From contig CM054167.1 in NCBI GenBank assembly GCA_028751875.1, positions 23,140,148 to 23,204,147 of the forward strand: a stretch of 64,000 nt of DNA. The letters are read 5' to 3'. The stretch is from Rapana venosa (taxonomy: Eukaryota; Mollusca; Gastropoda; Neogastropoda; Muricidae). The translations under genes and the position numbers were made by a program. The notes under the pieces are model-generated. The model was given only the letters and a program-made list of their open reading frames with translations, ran no database searches and was not told where the DNA came from. Shown here piece by piece: positions 28,301-35,357 of the stretch; the stretch's first letter is position 1; each line of letters starts with the position of its first letter.

Positions 28301-30568
28301 ACAATGACTGAAAAATAACTGTGTACATATTCTTTCAATTTTGTCCCAAGAAAATAATCTTCCTTTATCACCACTGACTGATCACACTTGCAAAATTATC
28401 TTTATGTGGTTATTTCATTTGTCCACAATGACTGAAAAATAACTGTGTACATATTCTTTCAATTTTGTCCCAAGAAAATAATCTTCCTTTATCACCACTG
28501 ACTGATCACACTTGCAAAATTATCTTTATGTGGTTATTTCATTTGTCCACAATGACTGAAAAATAACTGTGTACATATATTCTTTCAATTTTGTCCCAAG
28601 AAAATAACCTTCCTTCATCACCACAGACCACAATTTTGGACACAGCATAAGAATTTTGTTAAATTCTAACCTCTGTGGTTAAACAAGGCACTGCCCTTAC
28701 TTTCAAACACTGATCTGCTTCACATCACAAATCACCAGTTTCGGACAATAAGGTCCCAAATTCATAAGAAGCTAGTATGATCGATAAGTAGATCAGCATG
28801 CAGTTAATTGCAATTTACCCCCCCCCCCCCCCCCCAATCATTTGTAAGCTATATTACCAGTGTAAAGAGCAAATCTTTTCCCTGAAGTACAATACACTAT
28901 CTAGATTAATACCTTTCAAAAAGTTGAACCAAACCCTTACTTTGGAGACAACCTGACATGTAATTTTCACAAAATGAACATGATCTGAAAAAACAAAAAC
29001 AAATAAAACACTGACTTCTTGGATTTATCAAATATAACCTAAATCGGACCCCTATCACGCTATGAAACAGCCTACCTTACCTTACTCCACTTTACAATAC
29101 ATATCAACAGTCTGGTACCCTTAGGCTTAGGTAAAATTGCTTTGAACAAGAAAACTTAAACCAGCTGCCCACTCCATGAGCACCTGGTCGAGTCATAAAA
29201 ATGCCAAATAGTAACTTAGGGCTATCACTACACAGTAAATGCTGTAAACAAAACTGCCTGGACTACAGGATGGTCAGACAGCTAGTGCCAACAATGCCTC
29301 TTGATCTGTTTATAATCAAATTTGCATTAAAAACAAAAATTGCAGACGAATATAATTTACAAAGTTAATCTACAGTAAATCTTATTTAAAATGTTTTAAG
29401 AAATATTCAGTGTAAAACTGATTATACAAACATGCACGCTTCCCAAAAACAATTTTGACTAAAGTAAAACCAGGATCAAGACCAATACAAATTTTTATGT
29501 TTAACTGTTGAAAAATTATGTTGGTGTCATCTGAGAGCATGACTTATTTGCCTATAATCTCAGATGGATCCTCCTATTCCTGCATTATCACTGAAAAAGC
29601 CACAAACCTACTTTACCCAAATTTGGACATGACATGTTCAAAATCTACAATCACATGATTTATAATATACTGACCTCCGCCCTATCCCACTTCACACATT
29701 AACAATAATGATCAAATTTGCAATTTTTTGCATGTTCTTTTGTTGTCCATGTTATGGTGGGGTTTTTTTTATGCTTGTATACTTTATTTTATTGGTGGTA
29801 TAAAGTAATCCTGATGTTAGTCTATTGAATCATTTTATCATAACTGTAACAGATTTTTTTAACCCCCCCCCCCCCCCCCCCCCCTAAAAAAACAACAAAA
29901 ACTGCAGCTGGGATGGGGGTGCAGGTACCGGCATCTGGATCCCTTTTGCAAATCAGCAGGGCCTAAACTTTGTACAAAGAAATATCTTTATAGAAAAGTG
30001 AATGGGCACCCTGCCCAAAAAGATCAACAAGACTTACCTCTCTGTCTCCCTTCCACTTTGCAAACAAAAAGAGTTCTAAATTCTGTTGTGATCGCTTAGG
30101 CATAGTCTACTTCTTTTTTTTGTTGTTTTGTTTCTTTCAGGCATCCAAAGAGAATGAGAAACACTTTTAAACCACAATCCCAATACCAAACAAAGCCAAA
30201 ATCAGCTTAAAATAGAGCACCGCCATGAACAGGATACAATGTTGCTATTTTTCTGTCTCAGTAACGGATGGTTCTTTATGCACATGATCGGTCCACTCTA
30301 CCCTCAGTGCTCTTTGCCTCTGCCATGACTGAGCCAATGGAGAAAGGCGAATTTCCGCCGCGAGGTGACAGCCATCGCTGGCAATACAGACTTTACACGA
30401 GTCTAGCGCATAAAATCGCCAAAGAAATAGCTATCTTTCAAACGGAGCATATTTGAGGGCAACCAATCTTTACAATCGTAGAGAGTTTGGAGGTAAATAT
30501 AGTATTTTTCGAATACAATGGGAACAAAACCATACCTGCACCACCAAATCTGGGAGGAAGGCCGCCAT
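1117..30568 (-). CDS. EHMT: EHMT (G9a/GLP-type) histone H3K9 methyltransferase, N-terminal part, 11 exons, continues off the left edge
   Basis: This spliced gene encodes a nuclear lysine methyltransferase that in animals mono- and dimethylates histone H3 Lys9. The exons, all on the minus strand, are 30568-30536, 23418-20509, 15976-15940, 15336-15277, 14826-14788, 13604-12787, 12299-12180, 10185-10042, 7788-7592, 6594-6485 and 1189-1117. Every intron is GT-AG and the phases agree at each junction. The call rests on the Cys-rich domain (about residues 1306-1440), where CCPGCGHFCT and FCPHCGEE match G9a CCPGCGYFCT and FCPHCGED in the same order and spacing. It also rests on GLPVGPDRDNLEKLL, the counterpart of G9a GLPLGPGREALEKAL just before the ankyrin repeats. 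About 1,513 residues are encoded here, more than the comparable part of vertebrate proteins, because of a long acidic N-terminus. Ankyrin repeats and the SET domain are absent and should lie left of position 1. Family assignment is strong; the three smallest exons are less certain. Confidence 0.92.
1470..1857 (-). mobile_element. tRNA-derived SINE, family 1 long form, near complete
   Basis: Read on the minus strand, it opens with a tRNA-like head (1857 downward) with box A-like TAGCCTAATGG and a decayed box B. The family body follows, including a segment ending in AATCTCATAATTGGTGACC and a T-rich tail near 1470. The same body recurs at least ten times in this window. It sits in the intron 3' of exon 10. 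Confidence 0.75.
1990..2060 (-). repeat. Fragment of the GGCAGGAGAATGGACC-type dispersed repeat
   Basis: TGCTAGGAGTTCCCTCTTTT and CTCTTTGTTTCTGC match the reverse strand of the repeat seen at about 7440-8200, 24800-25020 and 57460-57870. Only the end region survives. Confidence 0.5.
2118..4467. mobile_element. TTAA-flanked DNA transposon with terminal inverted repeats (piggyBac- or Kolobok-like), non-coding or decayed
   Basis: The termini are GGGGGACCAC at 2118 and its exact complement GTGGTCCCCC ending at 4467. Each is flanked directly by TTAA (2114-2117 and 4468-4471), giving a 2,350-bp element. TTAA target duplications are typical of the piggyBac and Kolobok superfamilies; the purine-rich ends slightly favour Kolobok. 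No transposase domain is readable, and the longest frames are short and unrecognised. The right part (3600-4200) looks like a promoter, with CCGCCATCTTGGAT (YY1-like), CACGTGAC (E-box) and AACCAATCAG (CCAAT box). It lies in the EHMT intron between exons 10 and 11. Confidence 0.75.
4630..6440. repeat. Purine-rich minisatellite, 43-bp unit made of ~15-bp subunits
   Basis: About 1.8 kb of AAGGAGAAAAGCGCC, AAGGAGAAGATAGTC and AAGAAAGAGCATC subunits repeat with an overall 43-bp period (for example 4748 and 4791). The last 300 bases grade into AGTGAAGGAGAAGAG units. Frames are long in several registers only because stop codons are rare in the unit. The array lies in an EHMT intron and stops about 45 bases from the exon 10 donor. 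Confidence 0.92.
6485..6594 (-). CDS. EHMT: EHMT exon 10, linker before ankyrin repeats
   Basis: This 110-bp exon (1 base in, 1 base out) lies between GTGACAG|GTCC and CTTCAG|GTGAGG. It encodes a Lys/Ser/Thr-rich linker SKARMTPSTSQGKKKTSEAK followed by VSVTIPDSNKTISS. Its phase is needed to connect exon 9 to exon 11 in the conserved frame. A purine-rich minisatellite begins only about 45 bases past its donor. Confidence 0.82.
6760..7097 (-). mobile_element. tRNA-derived SINE, family 1, best-preserved copy
   Basis: On the minus strand, the head starts GGGGACAGGATAGCC. It holds box A TAGCCTAGTGG (7077-7087) and box B GGTTCGATTCC (7034-7044), the internal pol III promoter of a tRNA. The body contains TAAATCCTGTTCCGCTTTTC and ATTTACAAAACCGCATACAC and ends CTCGTTATAAAAGAAT plus an A/T-rich tail. 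The copy is in the EHMT intron between exons 9 and 10. Confidence 0.88.
7232..7267. repeat. poly(C) tract
   Basis: A run of about 30 C residues broken by almost nothing. Similar runs are at 25260-25282, 27807-27832, 28818-28836, 29864-29884, 37218-37242, 47248-47275 and 48824-48844, and a poly(G) run is at 24944-24971. Confidence 0.95.
7440..8200 (+). repeat. Dispersed repeat with conserved palindrome (family P), overlapping EHMT exon 9 region on both sides
   Basis: Two pieces flank the exon: 7440-7515 (GAAATTCCTAGTACAGAATT) and 7870-8200. The second contains the palindrome-bearing CTGCCGTTAAGCGCCTGACA then AGTCAGGCCCAGCG, followed by GGCAGGAGAATGGACCAAGA and AATTTCCAGAATGTGGGGAT. The same order is found, inverted, at 57460-57870 and in part at 24795-25020. 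No open frame or tRNA-like head is seen. Confidence 0.65.
7592..7788 (-). CDS. EHMT: EHMT exon 9, end of Cys-rich domain
   Basis: This 197-bp exon lies between TGTGCAG|GGTAAA and TCCTT|GTAAGT. It encodes GKFYQCRQDGSTVHNFHKQC then GRLFCPHCGEESGQVEVTL. G9a has GTFLECHPDFRVAHRFHKAC then FCPHCGEDASEAQEVTI. The exon ends with two extra bases, which the single leading base of the next exon completes. Confidence 0.95.
8378..8672 (-). mobile_element. SINE family 1 long form, head missing
   Basis: It carries the extended segment AAGGTTCACCAATGGTGAGA (8402), AGGTAGCCACATTCTGACTA and the core CAAGATGTTCTGCACGAG. It ends near AATCTCATCCAAAGGACTTT without a recognisable tRNA head. Confidence 0.65.
8873..9240 (+). 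mobile_element. tRNA-derived SINE, family 2
   Basis: A tRNA-like head at 8873-8947 has box A TTGGTGCAGTGG and box B GGTTCGAATCC. It is followed by an unrelated body with CACACAGTCGAGAATGATCC and ends near AATAAAGAAAATTA. The box B spacing fits a pol III promoter. Only one copy is seen in this window. It lies in the EHMT intron between exons 8 and 9. Confidence 0.68.
9785..9900 (+). repeat. SINE family 3 body fragment
   Basis: It reads GTTGTTGTTGCACGTTCCCC, CTAGGGGTCACCCAGAACA and CACCTGGGAATCACTGTGAG. It matches 59850-59945, 18590-18720 and the reverse of 14540-14720. Only the 59745 copy keeps a tRNA-like head. Confidence 0.6.
10042..10185 (-). CDS. EHMT: EHMT exon 8, middle of Cys-rich domain
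   Basis: This 144-bp, 48-codon exon lies between GATGCAG and CTCAG|GTAAGG. It contains PFMAVCEVHRKRLKMHQCC and PGCGHFCTQ, closely matching G9a VALMVLCETHRARM and CCPGCGYFCTAG. The Cys/His zinc ligands are all kept. Confidence 0.96.
10471..10523. repeat. (GGGA)n/(GA)n microsatellite
   Basis: GGAGGGAGGGAGGGAGGGAG is followed by GAGAGAGA runs, in the intron between EHMT exons 7 and 8. The rest of 10190-12175 is intron with no other recognised gene. Confidence 0.9.
11085..11340. repeat. Tandem duplication of about 140 bp
   Basis: TGATTCTATAAATGGC then TCTGATAATTTCAAATCATC and AACATTTCTATT occurs at 11149-11208 and again at 11279-11334, each preceded by a TTTGTTTTC...TTGGG segment. It is an intronic local duplication. 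Confidence 0.8.
12180..12299 (-). CDS. EHMT: EHMT exon 7, start of Cys-rich RING-like domain
   Basis: This 120-bp, 40-codon exon is phase 0 at both ends (CTTCAG|GCC and GGAAAG|GTACGC). It encodes VIPLCCCKI...YCQALDSVDGK. It aligns with human G9a ERPLCSCKM...KCMATESVDGE, the first zinc-binding segment of the Cys-rich domain. Confidence 0.93.
12787..13604 (-). CDS. EHMT: EHMT exon 6, Ser/Thr/Pro/Val-rich region
   Basis: This 818-bp exon lies between CTGTCCAG|GTGCC and GCTGCT|GTGAGT and enters phase 0 at its 3' end. It begins AKKMKVESEGS, continues as a Val/Pro/Ser-rich low-complexity stretch, then carries an Ser run (near 13010-13045) and about five tandem copies of an 8-residue unit KAVGTEST (12881-12996). 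These are 24-bp repeats in the DNA, so length polymorphism is likely. It ends EGMAA, just before the Cys-rich domain. No folded domain is visible. Confidence 0.87.
13840..13864. repeat. (AT)n microsatellite
   Basis: An ATATATAT run in the intron upstream of EHMT exon 6. The rest of 13605-14787 is intron; apart from the family 3 fragment nothing else is recognised. Confidence 0.9.
14540..14720 (-). repeat. SINE family 3 body fragment, reverse orientation
   Basis: On the minus strand it reads GTTGGGCATTCCCCAGCTTT, CACCCTAGGGTCATCCAGAA and CCACCTGGGGAAACACTGTG. This is the same series of blocks as at 59855-59945. Confidence 0.6.
14788..14826 (-). CDS. EHMT: EHMT exon 5 (39 bp)
   Basis: The acceptor GCCACAG and the donor TCAG|GTAATT bound a segment encoding SIVGPASSTEGS. 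It takes 2 bases in and gives 1 base out, matching exon 4 and exon 6. It is short and low in information, and it could be alternatively spliced, because skipping it keeps the frame (39 bp). Confidence 0.66.
15277..15336 (-). CDS. EHMT: EHMT exon 4 (60 bp)
   Basis: The acceptor TTTGCAG and the strong donor CAG|GTAAGG bound a segment encoding (E)DASERDSVPHESVLKRKFP. Phase is 2 bases in and 1 base out, which fits both neighbours. The peptide is charged and probably part of the disordered linker. Confidence 0.78.
15793..15855. repeat. (TG)n microsatellite, about 30 repeats
   Basis: An almost pure TG run 85 bases from EHMT exon 3, inside the intron between exons 3 and 4. Confidence 0.95.
15940..15976 (-). 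CDS. EHMT: EHMT exon 3 (37 bp)
   Basis: This small exon lies between TGTTTTACAG and the donor GTAAGTG. It encodes VTKDGLVSSVKV plus one base. It starts in phase 0, as the previous exon requires, and its single trailing G completes a Glu codon with the AA that opens the next exon. No domain is recognisable. Support comes only from splice sites and phase, so a transcript is needed to confirm it. Confidence 0.66.
15977..18580. other. Intron 2 of EHMT, 3' part: no recognised feature
   Basis: AT-rich intronic sequence. Short T-rich, A-rich and GGGG runs are present (for example 16095-16160 and 17187-17205) but no coding, tRNA-like or repeat-family signal that I can support. Confidence 0.6.
18590..18720 (+). 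repeat. SINE family 3 body fragment
   Basis: AAGTTGTTGGGCATTCCCTA then GCTGAACACCCCTGGGGGTC and ACCCAGAAAATG match the other copies of this family. No head is attached. Confidence 0.58.
18790..19170 (-). mobile_element. SINE family 1 long form with a variant tRNA-like head
   Basis: It has body blocks TTTAGGTAGCTGCATTCC, AAGATGTTCTGC-like GGATGTTCTGCTTGCATTAG and CAGTTTAGTCTCATCC. The end reads, on the minus strand, GTAAGGTTCTGGGTTCAGTT, a box B-like element also seen in the copy at 23510-24025. The head differs from the 7097 copy. Confidence 0.65.
19880..20400 (-). mobile_element. LINE 3' fragment (APE-type, RTE-like C-terminus)
   Basis: Translated with frameshifts on the minus strand, it gives LLYGSEAWTLEELER followed by GHANRVCTQ and ending ISGLGWLQEIVQLGRDMERW RTL. 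This is the usual C-terminal pattern of APE-type non-LTR elements (cys-trp-thr turn, GH, then a Gly-Leu and Arg-Asp/Glu-Trp tail). It is 5'-truncated and decayed. It lies 110 bases from the EHMT exon 2 donor. Confidence 0.68.
20509..23418 (-). CDS. EHMT: EHMT exon 2, acidic low-complexity N-terminal region
   Basis: This 2,910-bp exon (970 codons, phase 0 at both ends) has acceptor TTTTTGTAG|GCAAAG and donor TTATTC|GTGAGT. It encodes a long, probably disordered region rich in Asp, Glu, Ser and Thr. Residues of about 277-414 (counted from MAAF) are tandem repeats of roughly 19 residues around the core DEKDVSEDNENS. A QQTDAS-type repeat follows near 21550-21850. Two H3-like motifs are present: TARKS with Lys at about 688 (21385-21396) and TARKT with Lys at about 706 (21331-21342). 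A basic stretch with RRRRKK and KKNPKKKRG (about 816-840) is a likely nuclear localisation signal. Such long acidic N-termini are typical of EHMT proteins; the sequence itself is poorly conserved. Confidence 0.9.
22210..22620 (-). repeat. 57-bp coding tandem repeat within EHMT exon 2
   Basis: TCAGACACATCTTGTTCATC then TGTTGCTGCTGTAGCCTTG recurs about every 57 bases. It encodes 19-residue units based on DEQDVSEDNENS. All copies keep frame, which indicates that the reading frame is maintained while the array changes length. Confidence 0.88.
23510..24025 (-). mobile_element. SINE family 1 long form with variant head
   Basis: On the minus strand the head reads GGTGGCAGGATGGTTAAGAC then GGTTCTGGGTTTGATGCCC, a box A/box B pair like a long-variable-arm tRNA. 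The family 1 body with GAGGTTCACCAATGGTGATA at 23530 follows. The middle region is partly duplicated (GTCTCATATGAAAAAC and GTCTCATCTGAAGAAC). It lies in EHMT intron 1. Confidence 0.68.
24795..25020 (+). repeat. Family P repeat fragment interrupted by a poly(G) run
   Basis: AAAGGCAGGAGAATGGACCG, AAAGACAGAAACAAAGAGAG and AATTTCTTGCACAGAACTTC match 7990-8150. A G run of about 28 (24944-24971) then interrupts before GCTATTTATACC. Confidence 0.62.
25028..25160. repeat. Short tandem repeat, unit about 50 bp, three copies
   Basis: CAGTACTCATCATATCTCTA then CTGTGGTGTACCCCATTA recurs three times with small changes. Confidence 0.75.
25300..25762 (-). mobile_element. SINE family 1 long form with tRNA-like head
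   Basis: The body carries GAGGTTCACCAATGTGAGAT (25310), CAAGATGTTATGTTCCGC and GTCTCATCTGAAGGACTTTC. The head on the minus strand reads TAGCCTAGTGGTTAGAGCGT then CAGGATCAAGCCTGG. Box A is intact and box B is changed. Confidence 0.75.
25338..25379. repeat. (AT)n microsatellite, about 20 repeats
   Basis: A pure AT run inside a SINE family 1 copy, between its tail segment and its body. Confidence 0.95.
26215..26450 (-). mobile_element. SINE family 1, headless copy
   Basis: Very close to the 6760-7097 copy over ATCGAGGATAATGGAATAAG, TGGCCTACTCTTCCGAAAAG and CAAGATGTTCTGCATGCGTT. It stops at GTCTCATCCG. Confidence 0.78.
26795..27075 (+). mobile_element. SINE family 1 long form, headless, plus orientation
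   Basis: GAGGCTATAAACCGAGGTCT, GAACATCTTGCGCACATG, CATGTTTAGACATCATCC and TGGTGGGCAAAAATGGTTAC are the family blocks in plus-strand order. Confidence 0.72.
28007..28630. repeat. Minisatellite, five copies of a 124-126 bp unit
   Basis: CACACTTGCAAAATTATCTT begins units at 28007, 28133, 28259, 28383 and 28507. Copies are almost identical; the main difference is ATATAT against ATAT before TCTTTCAATT. High identity points to recent expansion or homogenisation. It lies in EHMT intron 1. Confidence 0.97.
28640..30260. other. EHMT intron 1, promoter-proximal part: no recognised feature
   Basis: AT-rich sequence with two poly(C) tracts (28818-28836 and 29864-29884). I see no exon, tRNA-like or repeat-family signal. 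Confidence 0.6.
30536..30568 (-). CDS. EHMT: EHMT exon 1, coding part
   Basis: An ATG at 30568-30566 opens the 11-codon segment MAAFLPDLVVQ, which ends at a GGTGCAG|GTATGG donor. It splices in phase 0 to the acceptor at 23418 and reads straight into the large exon, giving ...VVQ|AKTMEASH. An in-frame TGA lies 33 bases upstream of this ATG, so the frame does not extend further 5'. The second in-frame ATG, at 23409, has a stronger Kozak context (GACCATGG against TTTCATGG). Either ATG could be the main start. No cDNA evidence is available. Confidence 0.62.
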
Positions 30569-30660
30569 GAAACAGCGATCAACGCATGCGCAATGGCCTC
30601 ATTTTGCATGGGCTAAATTTCCCGCGTCAGAAATAAACGACAGGCTTGCCTAAGGCTTTG
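30569..30660 (-). promoter_or_regulatory. EHMT core promoter / 5' UTR with NRF1- and E2F-like sites
   Basis: A CpG-containing patch lies just upstream of exon 1. It has an NRF1-like palindrome (TGCGCATGCG, 30582-30592), an E2F-like TTTCCCGCG (30618-30626) and a YY1-like GCCGCCATG overlapping the exon 1 start codon. There is no TATA box, which fits a housekeeping chromatin gene. The transcription start was not mapped. Confidence 0.5.
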
Positions 30661-32090
30661 GCACACACGACTCTGGGACAATTTTGTTGGGTTTTTTTGC
30701 TCAAATCTGTAACAGTTCAATACTAATTTTAATCAGATGATTATTTAAGATATCAATGTTTAAAAGTTTCACGTGTGCTTTTCAGCATGCGACCTTTATT
30801 GTTTGTTTTGCTTTGTTTTATCAATGTATCTGACCTTATGATAATGATTATTTTTATAGTCAATTCCAGCTTGTTTTTATGTGACACAAATCTACCTTTG
30901 AATATAAATATGTTCTCGATACTCAACATTACCTGTAGTCCTGGTAAATCGGTTGGCTTTACAAAGGCTGATCGGTAGGATGAGCTAGGCCTACTAGGGG
31001 ATAGGGCCTAGGCCTACAGCTGAGAGGACAGTTGGCTGTAGGCTAAAGATCGACCACACGACTGACATGCACATGCGTGGACCAATGAGAAAAGCATGTT
31101 TCCTGGTTTTCTTTTGTTGTTGTTGCTTTTCGTAAAGAATAGCATCCCAGATAACAAAGCTTGCGCCATTATTCTACAACTCTAATTTGATCTACAAGGG
31201 TTGCTAATTCAAGATGTTTCTAGCTATTCAAGATGTATCTTTTTGGGCTGACAGTAGCTTACATTGTCCAATGACAATAGGGGGTTACACAATTTCCGTG
31301 ACCGTTGGGCATTCCTAGTTTTTAGAAGATAAACAAAGACTTAAAACTGCGCATTTGTTTTCCAGTCTAAGTATGCGGAAACTCGTACAAAACAGTCCGC
31401 CCCAGATCAGTTGTCAGAGTGCTGGACTAGATCAACGTTATTGCATCGTCCACTGAAACCCTTTTTCTTTTCCCCTTCTGACCAGTATGTAGAGATCCAT
31501 GGACGCTCACCTTGCTCGTTGGTTGAAAAGTGTGGTGTGTGTGTGTGTTAGGCCCTGGTAGAAACAACAGTCTGCAACTTCGGGTCTTTTCACATAAAAT
31601 TATACCAGACAGAAAGAGAGAGAAGGGGGGGGGGGGTGGGGGGTAGGTTGGGACTGAAGGTAGGAATGCCAGTGTGTGTGTGTGTATATTTAAGTGCTTC
31701 TGCTTATATGCTCATAATAATTTACCTAGGCTATGTTTATTCCCTACCTCCTCCCCCATTCCCATCATCCTCAAATCAATTTTACTTCCGTCTCCTCCAG
31801 TGCGGCCTGTGATCATGTGTGAAGGTTTTTATGAGTCATTCCGAATTGAATTGAATTGAATTGAATACCACTTTCAATCACCGAGAGAGCGAGTCACCTC
31901 AAGAGCAGCAGCAACACAGATATAATATATATGTGTGTGTGTGTGTGTGCATGTGTGTGTGTCTGCTTGTCTATGTTTCCATATCAGAATGGCTTTTTTC
32001 TACAGTTTTGCCAGGACTTTTATTTTTAATGTTCCTGTCTGCATGTATATTTATTTCCCAATCAGATTGGAACTTAATTTTAACCAGGGA
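30661..32090. other. Upstream flank of EHMT: no gene recognised
   Basis: It contains short (TG)n runs (31672-31683, 31930-31965) and TAGGCCT-type motifs near 30985 and 31010. It has no coding frame that resembles a protein family. Confidence 0.55.
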
Positions 32091-32094
32091 CAAC

Positions 32095-32175
32095 TTCTCG
32101 TCTTGTGCTTTTTTGTTTTAATGTGCGCAGAATGCATGTTACACACAGGGTCTCGGTTTACCGTCTCATTCGAAA
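32095..32175 (-). repeat. SINE family 1 fragment
   Basis: AATGTGCGCAGAATGCATGT then CACAGGGTCTCGGTTTACCG is the family core, diverged and short. Confidence 0.45.
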
Positions 32176-32879
32176 GGCTAGCACCCAGACCACCACTCAA
32201 GGTCTTGTGGATGAGGGGAAAGGTTTGGCACAAACGAGACATGACTGAATGACTGAACTAAAATTGAATGATTGAGACCCGTGGCTTACCGTCCCCAGCT
32301 ATGTCCGTTAGTTCGGACAGTTTGAATGAAACATCATCATGATAACTGTGACAGACTTTCGAAGTCGGGCCTACTCAGCAAGTGGAGTTTAGTTGTTTGC
32401 TTTGTTATAGTTTGGGATGTTGTTTTCTTAGCAAACCTGGTCGGGTGTTAAGTCCTTTTGGGTTTAAGCAGCATTCTGTTCGTACAAAACAACGTAGCAC
32501 CAATACTTGAAATGATTACAAGCTATAGATGAAATGATTACAAGCAATGCTTATATAAGTGCTCTAGCAGTTATGTGCAAAAATGGGCTGCAGCTGAACA
32601 AAATTGCGTCAAACAGATTGTTAGAAAATAAGGAAAAGGCAACTGTAAATGTTTAATGATTATGAAAATATCGCGAAAAACAAACACCAAAATAAACAAC
32701 GATAAACACAAGGGTAGATGTATCCTGGCAATACAGGCTGTGACATGACTACACCAGAAAAATCATAGAACTGTATCAAATATTCAACACAGGTATGAGG
32801 AAATCAGGTCGCGGCTCTCTTTTGTCCAGTCACTCTTCGTGGGGGGAAAAAAGTCATCTGAGCACTTTGATTTGTTGCT

Positions 32880-33022
32880 TTAATAATAATAATAATAATA
32901 GTAATAATAATAATAATAAATGGAACTTATATAGCGCTATATCTTGCAAAGACAAATCAAAGCGCATGCATTCAACCTAATTTGTTGCTTTACAAGATTC
33001 AGCGCTATATAAATTCCATACA
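32880..33022. mobile_element. Two LINE 3' tails arranged head to head
   Basis: A minus-oriented tail (32882-32975: (AAT)n then TATATAGCGCTATATCTTGC and AAATCAAAGCGC) abuts a plus-oriented tail (32982-33022: TTACAAGATTCAGCGCTATA then TAAATTCCATACATTATT). These are the 3' termini of the CR1/L2-like element at 41122-42847, which ends the same way. Confidence 0.7.
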
Positions 33023-33029
33023 TTATTAT

Positions 33030-35320
33030 TATTATGTCAGAAGGCTACGTGCGTGCGTGCGTGTGTGTGTGTGTTCTGTTTTCCCCGGAAAGACTCTGTG
33101 TGTGTGAAGAGAGAGAGACAGACAGACAGACAGAATTTATCACAACGGTGACCTGTCCCAGAACTTGATACAAGCTCAACTCACGCAACGCGGCCCAGGA
33201 CTTCATTACCGGCTAGAAAACAACACTGGGCGGCAAAACAAACCAAAACCAAAACTTAGTTTTAAAAAAACCACCCACCTAATAATAAAAAGGACAGAAA
33301 GAAAAACGAATGTAGCCCATACCACTTCGGTAAAGACAGACACGCCTTCCACCATCAATGTGCATCATTAAGTCACCCTCATCCCCCCCCCCCCCCCCCT
33401 CCGGTGTTTTTTTCAGCGTGATTCCTCTGTATATTACGTTATAATAAATTAGATGATGGGTATAGGCTACTGAGTGCTTGGGAATAGCTTGGTGATTTCA
33501 GTAGACAAACACTGACACTGGTCGACTTTTGAGTCTTGTCAGTATGTGTACAGACCCGTACAGGTGCAGTCCCCACTGATATGAACAACATGGCGCTGTG
33601 CTTGTCGGTAAACCAAAAGGCACTGCCAGGCAGGAATCTCTGATCAAATTTTATAATGACTGGAGATTGTAACTGAAAAACTTAAAATTATGCACAGTCC
33701 AGGAACTAAAATGTAAACTCTGTGTGTGTGTGTGTGGTCTGTGTGTGTGTGCAGAGTGCATGGTGGTCACTCCAGTGGCTGAAATCTGAGTCAACATTTT
33801 TGGGTTGTCACAGGGCTTGCATGCTACAAATAAGCACACACACACACACACACATTGGCACACACATTACAGGACACATCAGCAAGACATTAATTTTTCT
33901 GATACTGATTCTCAGGGTCATTCTCAAAGTGCACCGATTCTCGTCAGTTCTGTGTGTCAGTTTCCCGGCAGTAGGGTGCTTTTTTTTCTTGCTTTTTTTC
34001 TACCAGAGTACTTACATTGGAATAATAATGATGTTTCATTTTTGTACTTATTGAGACTGTATTGACTTAACTAGGCCTAGTCTGTACGCACCCACCCGCG
34101 TACACACCCACACTCTCTCTCTCTCTTATTAGTCGTTGAAAGTTTATTATAGTTGGAAGAAAAAAGTCACTGAAAATGAACATAAGGTTACTCCATGAAT
34201 CTCTGCCGATCCTATCAACTCATCTTTGTTCTTACTTCTGCATCATGCACCTAGGCCCTATAGGCTATCGCCGCAGCCATAGTTTCGTATTTTTATGATC
34301 TTCCTTTGCAACATTGTTTAAACTGCAGTGTCCAATTTCGTCACGTTAACCTTGAAATGACAAACTATAATTATGTCATGCCATCCCCTATGTTTTTATT
34401 TTCCGTTATTTAGAAGCAGGACTGAGTAAAACCAAAAGTGCACCTTCTCTCTCTCACTAGACCTAGGCCTACCAAGCTTGGTAGATCATGAATCTGACTC
34501 ATTGACACGTAGGCGTAGGCTACAAGCCTACAGTCGGCAGCGCTAGCCTACACGGCCTCAGCATAGAGAGAGAGAGGCAAGTAGGCTAGCCTGGGCCTAA
34601 ACCTGATAGCCTAGGCCTGTTCCACTCCTAGCGCTGTAAGACGGCCTTCCCTTCCGTTGTAGCACTGAAGATGAATCACTGAAAATCAATGGCTTTCTGA
34701 TGCATGGCCCAGAGAGGCACAATGTCAATTGTTTTTTAGTCATGCATGCTCCGCACACAGTCAGTGCACCCGTAATGCTTTTGTTTTATGCTGGGTTGTT
34801 TTTAGAGAACTAAAAGTGTAAGTAGATGGTCTAGTATGAGCAATAAAGGTTTATTTGGTGGTGTTTTTTTGCGTTCCTCAGATGGACAGCTCAGTCTCCT
34901 GTGACGAAGGCAGCAGTGCACTGCAGGTCCTCCATGTCGTAAATTTGATAAAGTGTCTATCTGATGCTGTCACCACACTAGTGATAGCGCTAGTGATGTT
35001 ACTGCCGAATGTTCTGGGTGATGGCAGTTGACACCTGTGTGTATAGAAGTACACAGGCTACTTTACTCCTGATCAATACTACGTGGCAACAAACAGTGAC
35101 TCGATACAGTGTGGGCCTATAATATTTGCATAGAAACTCCCCGTAGAGTTATCTCTCTAAGACGACACTGGACTGAGGCCTGGTTTGTCCTAGGCCTTAG
35201 GCCTAGTGGTGGTGACCACATGTGGTAACTAGCCTAGGCCTGTTCAGCCATGTCCGACAATGTGACACGGGCAGGCGGTCTTGTTACGTAATAAAACTGC
35301 CGTCATAGTAATTGGCAGTA

Positions 35321-35357
<37 letters not shown>

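Noticed and set aside
30268..30456. A divergent plus-strand gene starting inside EHMT intron 1
   Set aside because: A 62-codon frame with no family resemblance, no matching donor and no continuation.
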